Assembly: GCA_016839745.1 (NCBI GenBank)
Contig: JAEOTS010000037.1
Location: 1 to 35,123 of the forward strand
Length of the DNA: 35,123 bases
DNA from: Promethearchaeota archaeon
Lineage (GTDB): Archaea > Asgardarchaeota > Lokiarchaeia > Sigyniarchaeales > SOKP01
Direction of reading: 5' to 3'
Positions 1 to 9,191 of the stretch are shown piece by piece. The position numbers and the translations under genes are program-made. Every line of letters starts with the position of its first letter. Position 1 is the stretch's first letter. The notes under the pieces are model-generated. The model saw only the letters and a list, made by a program, of their open reading frames with translations, did no database searches and was not told where the DNA came from.

Positions 1-1
1 T

Positions 2-829
2 GTAAGGTTTTTGAAGAAGTTAAACATCGAGTTAGCTTCATTTAAATATCTTACTACCACTCATCACCATTTTGACCATAACGGAGGGCTATGGCAACTC
101 TATGAGCTGTTAAAGGAACATAATTCAAAAGTTAAAATCGTAACCAACGAGAAGACTAAAGAATTACTCAACGATTACAAAGATCATTTGGCTCGTGGAA
201 AGCGAACGTATGGAAATTTAACTGGAATCATGAAACCAATTGAAGAGAGCGCTTTCAAAATTATCACCCCTAGTACCAACTTTAATAGCAACTCAAATAG
301 ACTTGATTTTATTGATTCCTTTTCAATCGATGGTTCAGAAGTGAAATTTGGAATTTTAAAAACTCCCGGACACACTCCTGATCATCAATGTCCTATTTTT
401 GTTAAAGATGATAACCTTGACTTTATCCATCTTGGAGAAAGCGTTGGAACGATTTACCATTCTTCAGAATTAGTGACAATACCTACATCAATGCCCACTT
501 ATTATAATCACGAGCAATATATGAACACTTTACAAAACCTTAAGAATCTCTCTCCTTCTAAAGCTGGTTTTGGTCATTTTGGAGTCGTTAGTGGTAAAGA
601 AAATTTCCGAACTCTTCTTTTAGAGCACGAGTCTTTCATGAATGAATTTAGAGAAGCGATCATCAAGTTCTATAGTGAGAAACCGGAAACGAGATATGTT
701 TTCGAACATGTAATGCCAATGATAATCCCCAGAACCGATTTATCCTTTGGAAATGATTCAGTCTTTAATGGAATTGCGTTAGGTATAGTCTATGGTATGA
801 TGATGGACTTAGGTTATCGTAAAGATTGA
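2..829 (+). CDS. MBL-fold metallo-hydrolase, 5' end outside the window
   Basis: This is a metallo-beta-lactamase-superfamily hydrolase. Visible motifs are THHHFDHNGG (the HxHxDH dinuclear metal site), KTPGHTPDHQ (the next metal His), a LGES segment where the bridging acidic residue is expected, and a late GHFG His. The frame is open to the left edge and the HxHxDH motif comes only about 20 residues in, whereas the family usually has 50-60 residues before it. The true start therefore lies upstream, and the TTG at 11 is not a convincing start. About 275 residues are visible, ending in TGA, which shows that TGA is a normal stop in this genome. Glyoxalase II-like, lactonase-like and other hydrolase roles are all possible, so the substrate cannot be assigned. 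Confidence 0.85.
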   Translation, partial: VRFLKKLNIELASFKYLTTTHHHFDHNGGLWQLYELLKEHNSKVKIVTNEKTKELLNDYKDHLARGKRTYGNLTGIMKPIEESAFKIITPSTNFNSNSNRLDFIDSFSIDGSEVKFGILKTPGHTPDHQCPIFVKDDNLDFIHLGESVGTIYHSSELVTIPTSMPTYYNHEQYMNTLQNLKNLSPSKAGFGHFGVVSGKENFRTLLLEHESFMNEFREAIIKFYSEKPETRYVFEHVMPMIIPRTDLSFGNDSVFNGIALGIVYGMMMDLGYRKD

Positions 830-834
830 TCTTA

Positions 835-1764
835 CTAGTTCATTACTTTATTGACGAAAGTCTCTATAGGATCCTTTATTAATTCAGCTCGCACTGGTTT
901 ATTTATCTCCCAGAGTATCATCTTATCTATGCCCAATTCTTCAAGATTGTCCATCTCTTCCTTCACATCATCTGGAAACCCTATGTATTGAGTACCAAAG
1001 ACATTATATTTTACCATTAATTTATCCATTTCTTGATGGCTGTCTAGTAGAGTTATAGTACTACAATAGGAAATTTCAAATTCAGATATGTCCCTATTGT
1101 ATTTTTTTAGATTTGATTTAACTTTATTGATGTATTCAGGGAGTTTATCAGGTTTTACATCGTTAAAATTAATCCCATCAGCTTCTCGACATGCTATATC
1201 CATCATTCTTTTTCCTGATGTTCCAAGCACTAATTGCGGATAAGGTTTTTGAACAGACTTAGGAAAATTACGATTTTTTTCTAACTTCCAAAATTTACCT
1301 TCAAAATCCGATTTTCTTTCTGTAAAAAGTTTCTTACATATTATTAAAGATTCTTCGAGTTCATCAACCCTCTGTGTGGCAGAAGGGAATGGATATCCAT
1401 ATCCTTTATACTCCGCTTCATGCCATCCTGCTCCAAGCCAAAAAAAAGCTCTTCCATTTGAAATATTGTCTAAAGTACACACCATTTTAGCTAAATAAGC
1501 CGGATTTCGAAAAGAGTTACATAAAACAATATGTCCTAATTTTATTTTCGATGTTTCTACTGCTAATGCTGAAGTTAGCATCATTGCTTCTAAGTGATTA
1601 TCAAGAAGATGATCATTTACATGGGCAGACTCAAAACCTAATCGTTCTACTTTTAATGTCAGATCTCTTATTTCTGGGTAACTTGAAACTGACCTGACAT
1701 GATAACCATATTTCATATTCCTAATAAGATCATTTTCTTTATTAATCCTTTCTGAAATATCCAA
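835..1764 (-). CDS. LLM-class (luciferase-like) F420-dependent oxidoreductase
   Basis: This is a luciferase-like monooxygenase-fold protein of 309 aa, the usual length for the F420-dependent branch. Supporting segments are the N-terminal strand MKYGYHVRS, the helix RLGFESAHVNDH, the strand KIKLGHIVLCNSFRNPAYLAK followed by LDNISNGRAFFWLGAGW, and PYPQLVLGTSGKRMM further on. The SNGRxxxxLGxGW segment is typical of flavin or F420 binding in this superfamily. ATG at 1764 is taken, but the conserved fold begins at an internal Met (1716), which is an alternative start. It ends 5 bp from the stop of the preceding convergent gene and is divergent from the geranylgeranyl-reductase-like gene, with a 34-bp gap. 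The use of F420 rather than FMN is inferred from the archaeal context; the substrate is unknown. Confidence 0.85.
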   Translation of the reverse strand: MDISERINKENDLIRNMKYGYHVRSVSSYPEIRDLTLKVERLGFESAHVNDHLLDNHLEAMMLTSALAVETSKIKLGHIVLCNSFRNPAYLAKMVCTLDNISNGRAFFWLGAGWHEAEYKGYGYPFPSATQRVDELEESLIICKKLFTERKSDFEGKFWKLEKNRNFPKSVQKPYPQLVLGTSGKRMMDIACREADGINFNDVKPDKLPEYINKVKSNLKKYNRDISEFEISYCSTITLLDSHQEMDKLMVKYNVFGTQYIGFPDDVKEEMDNLEELGIDKMILWEINKPVRAELIKDPIETFVNKVMN

Positions 1765-1798
1765 ACTTCTAAATATTTAATCAATTTATTCTTTAATA

Positions 1799-3001
1799 AT
1801 GAGCCTTGGTTCTGATTATTTTGATGTGTGCATTGTTGGTGCTAGTATTGCGGGCAATTATTTGGCGTTTTTATTATCTAACTCAAATCTAAAAATTGCG
1901 GTTCTCGAAGACCATTCAGAAATTGGCCTACCCTTTCAGTGTGCTGGAATCATTTCCCAAAAATTAACCCAATTAATTGAACTACCAAAAGATATTATAC
2001 TTAATCGGGTCAAAACCGCGAAAATCGTCAGCTCAACTGGTAAATATATAAAACTTTCAGGGGACGAACACCCTTATATCATCGATAGAATTGCTCTCGA
2101 TCGTTTGTACTACCATAGGGTCGAAAATAATAGAAATATCACTTATTATCTAGGTGAAAAGTATAAATCATTTGAATACCGCAGCGATAACGATAAAGAA
2201 TACGTACTTATTGAAACATCAAAGCGAAATATCCAAACTAGGATGCTCATTGGCTGTGACGGTCCTCTATCCTCAGTAGGCAAACAATTGAATGTGAAAA
2301 ATAACGTACTTTACGCTTCCCAAATTAGAATTAAGGCAGATTTTGACGAAGACGAAGCAGCTATGTACTTTGACCCACGATGGAAGCAGTTGTTTGGATG
2401 GATTGTGCCCGAAGGTAATCGCATCTTTCGTATTGGTATCGCTGCTAGTAAAAATGTGAATAATTGTTTCAAGCGCTACATAGAAAAATTGGCCATCGAT
2501 ATAGATAACAAAATAGACCAGCAGGGAGGGATTATTCCTTACGGAATTATGAATAAAATCTCTTTTGATAATATTATGTTATTAGGAGACTCAGCTTGTC
2601 AAGTTAAGGCAACAACGGGGGGAGGTATTATCATGCTGCTGACCGCTGCGAAGTACGCTTCCAATTGCGTCAATCTCTGCTTTAAAAATGAAGATTTTTC
2701 AAAAGAATTCATTAAAAAACATTATGAAAAGCCTTGCTCGACAACAATTGGTAGAGAATTGAAGCTTCATTACTTCATTCGACTTATTTTAGAGAAGTTT
2801 AAGGCTAAAGATTTTGAAACCTTCTTTACAATAATAAAAGAGAATAGAATTGAGCATTTAATAACTTTATACGGAGACATGGATTTTCCAAAAGCATTAA
2901 TAATTAAACTACTACGAAAACGAACTGTGTTAAATTTTATACTAAAATTTCTTGTAAGAAATCCAACAATAATCTTTAAAATCTTAAAATTATTTTTCTA
3001 A
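1799..3001 (+). CDS. Geranylgeranyl reductase family FAD-dependent oxidoreductase
   Basis: This 400-aa flavoprotein has an N-terminal Rossmann dinucleotide motif (CIVGASIAGNYLA, residues 11-23), a PFQCAG motif (45-50) matching the PxxCxG signature of the geranylgeranyl reductase family, and the second FAD motif LLGDSACQVKATTGGGI. Archaeal members saturate the isoprenoid chains of archaeol-type lipids or of menaquinone and dolichol. The C-terminus is short, basic and hydrophobic (last ~25 residues), which suits membrane association. It is transcribed just upstream of the UroD-family gene, with a 48-bp gap that holds a separate TATA-like sequence. Which isoprenoid is reduced cannot be told from the sequence. 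Confidence is high for the family and modest for the lipid role. Confidence 0.85.
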   Translation: MSLGSDYFDVCIVGASIAGNYLAFLLSNSNLKIAVLEDHSEIGLPFQCAGIISQKLTQLIELPKDIILNRVKTAKIVSSTGKYIKLSGDEHPYIIDRIALDRLYYHRVENNRNITYYLGEKYKSFEYRSDNDKEYVLIETSKRNIQTRMLIGCDGPLSSVGKQLNVKNNVLYASQIRIKADFDEDEAAMYFDPRWKQLFGWIVPEGNRIFRIGIAASKNVNNCFKRYIEKLAIDIDNKIDQQGGIIPYGIMNKISFDNIMLLGDSACQVKATTGGGIIMLLTAAKYASNCVNLCFKNEDFSKEFIKKHYEKPCSTTIGRELKLHYFIRLILEKFKAKDFETFFTIIKENRIEHLITLYGDMDFPKALIIKLLRKRTVLNFILKFLVRNPTIIFKILKLFF

Positions 3002-3024
3002 AACCAATATCTAAGTTTCTTTTG

Positions 3025-3034
3025 TTATATAAAA
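3025..3034 (+). promoter_or_regulatory. TATA-box candidate for the UroD-family methyltransferase
   Basis: TTATATAAAA lies 16-25 bp before the ATG at 3050. At the usual archaeal spacing transcription would begin at about the start codon, giving a leaderless or almost leaderless mRNA. This rests on sequence pattern only. Confidence 0.45.
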
Positions 3035-3049
3035 ACATGTGAAAATAAA

Positions 3050-4225
3050 ATGGATTGTAGAGAAAGAGTTTTAGCCGCACTGGGTTTAGAAGAACCAGAT
3101 AGAGTTCCTTGTCACGCCATTCTAATTGACGCTAACAATGTAGATATAATACTAGGGAAACCTAAAATCACTGATTTTGACACTATAGAGCAGTTACAGC
3201 GAGATAATCCAGAGGGGTGGGCAGGAGAGTTAACTAACCTTATAGAAGGTATAGAAACAAGTGTATTTTCACGGTGTACGGAAGCCGCTGCTGCAATTGG
3301 GCTTGATTGTATGCAGGTGGGGATATTACCTTTTTATATTTATGAAGATCCAAACGATCCTCGACTGCTTATGAAAGATATTTTTGGACGCGTATGGGAA
3401 GCTCGAAATAACGAAGGGAATATCAACCCTTATTACTTATATGGGACAATGAATTCGCCTGAGAAATGGAAAGAGACTAGAGAGAACATTGAGGGACCTA
3501 TGACGGAGAAATATACCAAGATGGCTAAAAAATTCTTCCGCCGGATAAACAAGAAACACAAAGATAAAATATTTGTAGCCGTAACCAATGACTTAGCTGG
3601 CGTATTTGAAAGCGCTTCCCAAGGTATGGGTATGACTTATTTTTCTCGGATGCTTCACAAAAATCCTCGTTTTATTAAGGAAGTTCACGAAGTAATAGCA
3701 GAATTTACAGCTGCTTGTTATGACGCTTATATAGATGCAGGTGCCGAATTATTTATAGAATCTGGTGACTTAGCTTACAAAACTGGTCCAATGATGAGTC
3801 CAAAAAAGTTTACTGAGGTATTATTGCCCGCTTATAAAATAATTACTAATACTGTGCACGAACGAGGGAAAAAAATAGTATTGCATACTGACGGTCAAAT
3901 TACACCGTTGTTAGACTTCGTAATAAATTGTGGTTTCGATGGTTTGCATAGTCTGGAACCCACGGCTGGTGTTGATTTAGCTCTCGTGAAGAAGAAAGTC
4001 GGTGATAAATTATGCCTTATGGGGAATATTGATATTGCTCACGATCTTACCTATGGAACTCGAGATGAAGTATTTGATGGTGTAAAATACGCAATCAAAA
4101 CGGCCGGTCCCGGGGGAGGTTACATAGTAAGCGCTGCTAACATGCATCCAACGGTAAAGGTGGATAATTTACGGTGGATGGTAGAAGCCACAAAAGAGTT
4201 TGGAAATTACCCGATAAATCTGTGA
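3050..4225 (+). CDS. Uroporphyrinogen decarboxylase (UroD) family, probable corrinoid-linked methyltransferase
   Basis: This 391-aa protein has the UroD/MtaA TIM-barrel pattern: N-terminal RERVLAALGLEEPDRVP, the central KIVLHTDGQI, then GFDGLHSLEPTAGVDL, LMGNIDIAHDL and the C-terminal GPGGGYIVSAANMHP. In an archaeon without obvious neighbouring haem genes, such proteins usually move methyl groups between corrinoid proteins and a thiol acceptor or from a methylated substrate. The zinc site of MtaA/MtbA-type enzymes is HxC. Here the equivalent is H-T-D, so zinc binding, if any, uses a different ligand set. The start is fixed by the family-typical N-terminus. No corrinoid protein is adjacent; the only one in the window is at 27.2-27.9 kb. 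Substrate unknown. Confidence 0.8.
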   Translation: MDCRERVLAALGLEEPDRVPCHAILIDANNVDIILGKPKITDFDTIEQLQRDNPEGWAGELTNLIEGIETSVFSRCTEAAAAIGLDCMQVGILPFYIYEDPNDPRLLMKDIFGRVWEARNNEGNINPYYLYGTMNSPEKWKETRENIEGPMTEKYTKMAKKFFRRINKKHKDKIFVAVTNDLAGVFESASQGMGMTYFSRMLHKNPRFIKEVHEVIAEFTAACYDAYIDAGAELFIESGDLAYKTGPMMSPKKFTEVLLPAYKIITNTVHERGKKIVLHTDGQITPLLDFVINCGFDGLHSLEPTAGVDLALVKKKVGDKLCLMGNIDIAHDLTYGTRDEVFDGVKYAIKTAGPGGGYIVSAANMHPTVKVDNLRWMVEATKEFGNYPINL

Positions 4226-4269
4226 TAATTCTCATTTTAAAATTGAATTTCTAAGTCTTCATCTTCCAT

Positions 4270-4635
4270 TTAAGGCGGTATCATTGAGAAAAACGCGATT
4301 TTGTTAAAAAGTATATACCATACAATCATGTAAGCAATAACAAGAATAGTAGATACAAAACCAAAACGATAAACTCCTTTTGGGATGCCTGAATCCTCGT
4401 TTTTTCTCTGAACGATTGCACGAATCGTGGCTACAATATATATTAAAGTAATGATTAAAGCGACGATCCATAAAAATAATACAAATAATAAAAGAGTATA
4501 GATTGGTTCGCCATCAAATCTCAGCGTATTTAACCATGCCCAATAGTTAACTATTAAGTGAGTCGGAATTGAACTGTAAATCGCCGCAGTGAGCAAAAAA
4601 ACAAATGACCACACGAATCCTCTAAAAGACGACAT
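4270..4635 (-). CDS. Small membrane protein with three predicted helices
   Basis: I do not recognise this 121-aa protein. Hydrophobic stretches at about residues 9-25, 45-70 and 88-112 suggest three membrane helices, with a basic loop (AIVQRKNEDSG) between the second and third. It has no Cys and no evident catalytic motif. It is followed upstream by a 99-bp spacer containing an A-run near 4708-4719 and then by another minus-strand membrane gene, so the two may be co-oriented without forming a tight operon. It is convergent with the UroD-family gene, about 44 bp away. Confidence 0.65.
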   Translation of the reverse strand: MSSFRGFVWSFVFLLTAAIYSSIPTHLIVNYWAWLNTLRFDGEPIYTLLLFVLFLWIVALIITLIYIVATIRAIVQRKNEDSGIPKGVYRFGFVSTILVIAYMIVWYILFNKIAFFSMIPP

Positions 4636-4734
4636 CTATCTCAATAAGGAATTATTTGCTTAGTACAAATATATTTACAATAATTTATAAGATTTTTAGC
4701 TTCTTAAGAAAAAAAAAAAAGTTATAACTAAATC

Positions 4735-6429
4735 TTAAAATAATAATCTCGCTATAAATGAAAACCCACTTTGTGGTGTGGACATGGTAACTATAAGAAA
4801 GGTCAATAATAGCGCATTTATTATGGCTCCAACAATAATATTTCCCGTTTTTCTGTAGGCTACTATAGAAATCCCTGAAGTTAAAGTAAACATTAGTATT
4901 GAAATAGGAATAAAGGTTCCAAAGTAAAACAAGCTTCTCATGAGAACGGCGACCAGTAACAAATAAACCATGAAATATAAAAGTGGATAAATAGTGCCTA
5001 AAATGAGTACTTTAAAATTATTTTTGATGGAATCGGTGAATTTGTTTTGAATTATCACTTGAGTCAACAGATTCAGAATTAGAATTACAAAAAAACTAAT
5101 AACGAAGTAAATAGGTATCGTCCAAATTTTAGTTATCGAAGGAACAAATCCTAGATAGTTTAAACCAATTGATGCATACACAATTAAGTAAAGCATAATT
5201 GCTAAAACTAACCCTAATAGTAATTGTCTAAGAAAAGCATTTCTTCCCTTAAATGGCTCTATTAGTATCTTTTTGAAAGATAAACTGGTTTTCTTTCCTA
5301 TTCTCCAGAGTAAAATCATCAATCCAAAGGCTTGACCAAATAATAAAGTTACTACAAAAGCAGCGATTGCTAATGGCAATATTAGTAATAGGGGTATAAA
5401 TATAATTACGCCGGGAATACCGAGCACGATTGGATATAATATCGCTTTCATCGAAATACTTTTTATAGACATATCAGGCGTGTCGATGGTATAATATTGA
5501 AGTTCCTTATCCCTATCGCTTTTTGCTTTTAGAATTAATTTAGACAAAGGATCGATGGTTAAAAAGAAAAATCCAATCCCTCCAATCACTTGTATCAATA
5601 AAATTAACCCTCTTATTTTCACATAGTAAGTCTCATCTACGACGTCAATATCAAAGGAATTTATGGCCCAGTCTCTTGCTTCACGAATAAAATCCTCGTC
5701 CCAGGCAACTGTGAGGTGATTACTGTTATCATCTAAATAAATCATAGAAGCGTTTCCTTGTTGAAACGATCCGTACAATTTGTTTGTATCTACATTCGAA
5801 ACCGGGATTCCGACTCTAACTGCTAAACTTGCTTTAAGGTATGGTAGCTTAGCAACTTCGTCGAACAACGCTTGAATCATGAGCACATTTAATGGCTCAG
5901 CCATTGTACCAGTTCTAAGGCTGGAATTTAACCCAGTGCCAATTCCTATAAAACACTTAAATGATAGATCATCTTGAATAAGATATTGTCCTAATCCACC
6001 CATACTATACCCAATATAACCCAAGGCGTTCATGTCTATATCACCCCTAAGACTAAGTTCCTCTTTAATCGCAATTATATCTTTTGTTTTATTATCTGGT
6101 TCTACCATAGTGCTTTGTCCATGTCCTCTGAAATCGAATGGTACGGTAACAAATCCTGCTGCTGCTAACTCTAACGCGTACCCTTTTAACATTTCTTTGT
6201 TGACCATAACCCCATGTCCAATTATAATAGCTGGTTTGTTAAGTCCACCACTTACCGGTTCAAAAATGTTATAAGAAATAGTGACGCCATCACTCGTCTC
6301 AGTTGATAATCCATAAGTACTTTTTACGCTAAGGGGTGTTATAAAAATGAAAACCGTTCCAAGCGTAAAAATAGCGAGAAAAATGCATATAAATACGATT
6401 CTTTTTTTTGTTAGATTTAATGTATTCAT
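4735..6429 (-). CDS. Membrane-anchored alpha/beta hydrolase with polytopic C-terminal domain
   Basis: After an N-terminal membrane anchor comes an alpha/beta-hydrolase domain of about 230 residues. Visible are the oxyanion segment IIIGHGVMVNKE, FDFRGHGQS, the nucleophile elbow GYSMGG (Ser142 counted from this start) and a candidate catalytic His in DDNSNHL (His238). The second half has about seven hydrophobic helices, so the protein is an integral membrane hydrolase and probably acts on the outer face. A slightly longer frame begins at 6450, but a TATA-like sequence at 6452-6461 places transcription start near 6430, so the second Met (MNTLNLTKK) is chosen. Family length for a soluble hydrolase is 250-300 aa; this one has 564. 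The substrate is unknown (lipid or peptide ester possible). Confidence 0.75.
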   Translation of the reverse strand: MNTLNLTKKRIVFICIFLAIFTLGTVFIFITPLSVKSTYGLSTETSDGVTISYNIFEPVSGGLNKPAIIIGHGVMVNKEMLKGYALELAAAGFVTVPFDFRGHGQSTMVEPDNKTKDIIAIKEELSLRGDIDMNALGYIGYSMGGLGQYLIQDDLSFKCFIGIGTGLNSSLRTGTMAEPLNVLMIQALFDEVAKLPYLKASLAVRVGIPVSNVDTNKLYGSFQQGNASMIYLDDNSNHLTVAWDEDFIREARDWAINSFDIDVVDETYYVKIRGLILLIQVIGGIGFFFLTIDPLSKLILKAKSDRDKELQYYTIDTPDMSIKSISMKAILYPIVLGIPGVIIFIPLLLILPLAIAAFVVTLLFGQAFGLMILLWRIGKKTSLSFKKILIEPFKGRNAFLRQLLLGLVLAIMLYLIVYASIGLNYLGFVPSITKIWTIPIYFVISFFVILILNLLTQVIIQNKFTDSIKNNFKVLILGTIYPLLYFMVYLLLVAVLMRSLFYFGTFIPISILMFTLTSGISIVAYRKTGNIIVGAIINALLLTFLIVTMSTPQSGFSFIARLLF

Positions 6430-6451
6430 AGTTCTATATTTAAATTCCAAA

Positions 6452-6461
6452 TTATATAAAA
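6452..6461 (-). promoter_or_regulatory. TATA-box candidate for the membrane alpha/beta hydrolase
   Basis: On the minus strand this reads TTTTATATAA. Its centre is about 27 nt upstream of the ATG at 6429, the standard archaeal TATA-to-start distance, which implies a leaderless transcript and argues against the upstream ATG at 6450. Confidence 0.5.
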
Positions 6462-6615
6462 ACTCTTTTTTATCACATTAATATTCTAGAAGTTTCTTGC
6501 TAATCTTTGTTTTAATCTAGTAAATTCCACGTAGAATCCTCAATAAATTATTAATGAAATGTTTTTATCCTTCAGATAACTTCTTGACATAATAAAATAC
6601 TTATATTGATAGAAA

Positions 6616-7926
6616 ATGTCGACTGAAGAAAAAGTTAGAAATCGATGGATTGTAGTAATAGGAGCAATATTAATTCAATTGGCTTTAGGGACGATTTATT
6701 CCTGGGGAACCATGACGGTATTTGTAAGTCCATATTTGAATTTAACTATGAATTTAGATCCAATCATCGTTAGAGAAGTTACGGTGTATATTTTCGGAGT
6801 TGGATTATTATCCTTTGCAATTACGATGATTTTTGCGGGTAAACTACAACAGAAGTACGGTCCTAAAAAAATTGCGATTTTGGGAGGGATATTAATTGGA
6901 ATCGGCTTAATTTTATCCGCATTTATGACTACTTTTATAGGCCTTTTAATTACTTATGGAATTATCTTTGGAGCAGGTATTGGGTTTGGTTATGTGTGTC
7001 CAATCGCTTCAGCGGGTAAATGGTTTCCAGATAAAAAAGGATTTATTAATGGAATTGCTGTTGCAGGGTTTGGTGCTGGTGCTTTCGTTTTTAATTACAT
7101 AATACAAGCATTAGCTAATCCAACAGGGTTATCAGACAAAGCTCCAAATTTTGTTGATGTAATTTCGCCGAATATTCCATTAATGTTCGTAATTTTAGGA
7201 ATTATTTATCTCGTTCTTGTTATAGGAGGAGCAATGACACTGAGCAATCCACCCGAGGGATGGAAACCTGATGGATGGACACCTCCTCCTCCTTCGGAAG
7301 AAAGTGGAATATCGGGTCTGGAGTTCGAACGAGCTAAAACAGTAAAATTACCCCAATTTTGGATGCTTTGGACGGCTTTCGCATTAAGTGCTATGTCCGG
7401 TTTAATGGTTATAGGATCATTTTCTGCATTTGCCAAAACCTATGCAGCCCCTGATGTATTCTTATATGTAATTGGTACCAGTGATTTCGTGTTAATTGGA
7501 AGTTTAGCAGCTCTATTCAACGGATTAGGCAGAATAGTTTGGGGGAAATTAGCAGATATGATAACCTATAAAAAATCTATGTTGTTAATGTTCACAACTC
7601 AAGCAATCCTTATGTTTATCTACTTCACAACAAATGGTAGCGAAATATATTTCTTAATCATAACTTGTGCAATCTTCTTCTGTTTTGGAGGTAATTTCAG
7701 CTTATTTCCAACGGCCACAGCTGATCTATTTGGATCAAAAAATTTAGGTCCAAACTATGGAATTGTTTTTACGGCTTACGGCGTAGCAGGATTTATTGGT
7801 GCTGTTGGTGTAAACTTATTTGTTAGCATTTTTGGAAGTTATCTGATACTATTTATAGTAATGGGAACTATGTCTGTCGGTTCAGCAATTTTAACTTTTA
7901 TAATAAAACCACCAAAACAAAGATAA
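6616..7926 (+). CDS. MFS transporter, OFA (oxalate/formate antiporter-like) family
   Basis: This 436-aa, 12-helix permease has the OFA-type first helix, RWIVVIGAILIQLALGTIYSWG. An MFS loop 2-3 motif (GKLQQKYGPKKIAILGG) follows, with its relative after helix 7-8 (GRIVWGKLADMITYKKSMLL). The central loop is proline-rich (PEGWKPDGWTPPPPSEES), as in many OFA members. The family moves small carboxylates such as oxalate, formate, pyruvate or lactate, so a monocarboxylate role is the best guess but is unproven. The gene stands alone: it is divergent from the hydrolase (gap 6430-6615) and convergent with the M42 peptidase. Confidence 0.88.
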   Translation: MSTEEKVRNRWIVVIGAILIQLALGTIYSWGTMTVFVSPYLNLTMNLDPIIVREVTVYIFGVGLLSFAITMIFAGKLQQKYGPKKIAILGGILIGIGLILSAFMTTFIGLLITYGIIFGAGIGFGYVCPIASAGKWFPDKKGFINGIAVAGFGAGAFVFNYIIQALANPTGLSDKAPNFVDVISPNIPLMFVILGIIYLVLVIGGAMTLSNPPEGWKPDGWTPPPPSEESGISGLEFERAKTVKLPQFWMLWTAFALSAMSGLMVIGSFSAFAKTYAAPDVFLYVIGTSDFVLIGSLAALFNGLGRIVWGKLADMITYKKSMLLMFTTQAILMFIYFTTNGSEIYFLIITCAIFFCFGGNFSLFPTATADLFGSKNLGPNYGIVFTAYGVAGFIGAVGVNLFVSIFGSYLILFIVMGTMSVGSAILTFIIKPPKQR

Positions 7927-7935
7927 AAATTAAAA

Positions 7936-7957
7936 TTTTTTTTAATTTTCTTTTTTC
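7936..7957 (+). terminator. T-tract terminator after the MFS gene
   Basis: Two T-runs (8 and 6 residues) follow the TAA of the transporter within the 32-bp convergent spacer. Archaeal transcription ends at such U-tracts without needing a hairpin. Confidence 0.45.
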
Positions 7958-7958
7958 C

Positions 7959-9026
7959 TTAGATATTAGCTTTATTTCGTAAGAACGCGTTAATAATTTG
8001 AACCGTATTAAGGATGTCATCTAATTTTAGTAGTGACGTTGGAGAATGAATATATCTACAGGGCACAGAAACCACAGAACTGGGCACGCCTTCACGAGAA
8101 ATATGAATATAACCCGCGTCGGTCAATCCATACATGGGTTTCTTAAACTGATACGGAATTTTATCAAGCTCCGCGTTTTTAACAATTCTTTCGTTAACTC
8201 TCTTGCTAGATATCATAGATTTGTCCGCGATTGTAATTGCGGGGCCTCTTCCTATATATACGGGGATCTCTGCTTCTTTAATGCCGGGAACATCGGCAGC
8301 TGTGGTATTTTCTATAGCAAGGGCAATTGTCGGTTCAAGTTTAAAAGCTCCAGTGATCGCACCCCTCCTTCCTATTTCTTCTTGAACTGCAAAATTAAAT
8401 AATACTGTATCTTTAAAAGCCGAATTTTCTTTGAGTAGCCTTAAAATCTGAATGAGCACGTTACAACCCGTGCGATCGTCGAAAGCCTTACCACGAACCA
8501 TGTTATTTGGAAATTCCATAAACGGAGAAAAGAGAGTGCCAGTTGTTCCTATGACTATATTATTGTTCGTAACCTCCTCAATTGAATTCATTCCTATATC
8601 GATATACATATTAGGGATTTCTACAAGTTTCTTTCTTTCGTTTATAGATGTGAGATGCGGAGGTTTTGAACCAATTATACCGTGAAATTTTTCTCCTACT
8701 TGGGAGCGTATCACTACAGATTGACCTAATAATATCCTTTGATCCCAACCTCCAACAGGAACAAATCTTAAAAATCCATTCTTCTCGATATGAGAAACCA
8801 TAAATCCGATTTCATCTGTGTGAGCATCTAACAAAATTTTATTTTTCCCATCTGTCCCCTTTTTTATCACAAGAACATTCCCTAGAGGGTCAATCCAAGC
8901 CTTATCAGCGAGATTCTCTTTTTCAATTAATTTCAAAATGAAGTTGCTAACATCATCCTCATGACCAGAAACTCCAATAAGAGTAGATAATTCTTCTTGT
9001 AGAGATCGAATGCTTTTAATATCCAT
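7959..9026 (-). CDS. M42 family metallo-aminopeptidase (glutamyl/deblocking aminopeptidase type)
   Basis: This is a cytosolic di-zinc aminopeptidase of the family that forms tetrahedral (TET) particles, trimming peptides after proteasome action. The motifs are in order: LIGVSGHE near residue 20, LLDAHTDEIGFMV (His69, Asp71), NMVRGKAFDDRTGC (metal-bridging Asp), VQEEIGRRGA (catalytic Glu-Glu) and the final His in YIHSPTS. The length of 355 aa is normal. One usual Asp ligand segment reads AIENTTA here, so the residue at that place is Glu. The gene is single and well separated from the HerA-like gene upstream. Specificity (Glu/Asp, Leu or Lys) cannot be read from the sequence. Confidence 0.92.
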   Translation of the reverse strand: MDIKSIRSLQEELSTLIGVSGHEDDVSNFILKLIEKENLADKAWIDPLGNVLVIKKGTDGKNKILLDAHTDEIGFMVSHIEKNGFLRFVPVGGWDQRILLGQSVVIRSQVGEKFHGIIGSKPPHLTSINERKKLVEIPNMYIDIGMNSIEEVTNNNIVIGTTGTLFSPFMEFPNNMVRGKAFDDRTGCNVLIQILRLLKENSAFKDTVLFNFAVQEEIGRRGAITGAFKLEPTIALAIENTTAADVPGIKEAEIPVYIGRGPAITIADKSMISSKRVNERIVKNAELDKIPYQFKKPMYGLTDAGYIHISREGVPSSVVSVPCRYIHSPTSLLKLDDILNTVQIINAFLRNKANI

Positions 9027-9191
9027 AATAACACTTGTTTTTCATTTGAAATAATAACAATAAGTAATAATTTGAGGTATCTAAAATAAAATTAATGATT
9101 CCTTTATCGGTCCAAATAATCTGAGGGCAAATAAGAAAATAGAAAAGATTTATAATGGTTTAATAATGAAGTAAAAATTTTGTTAACGTAA

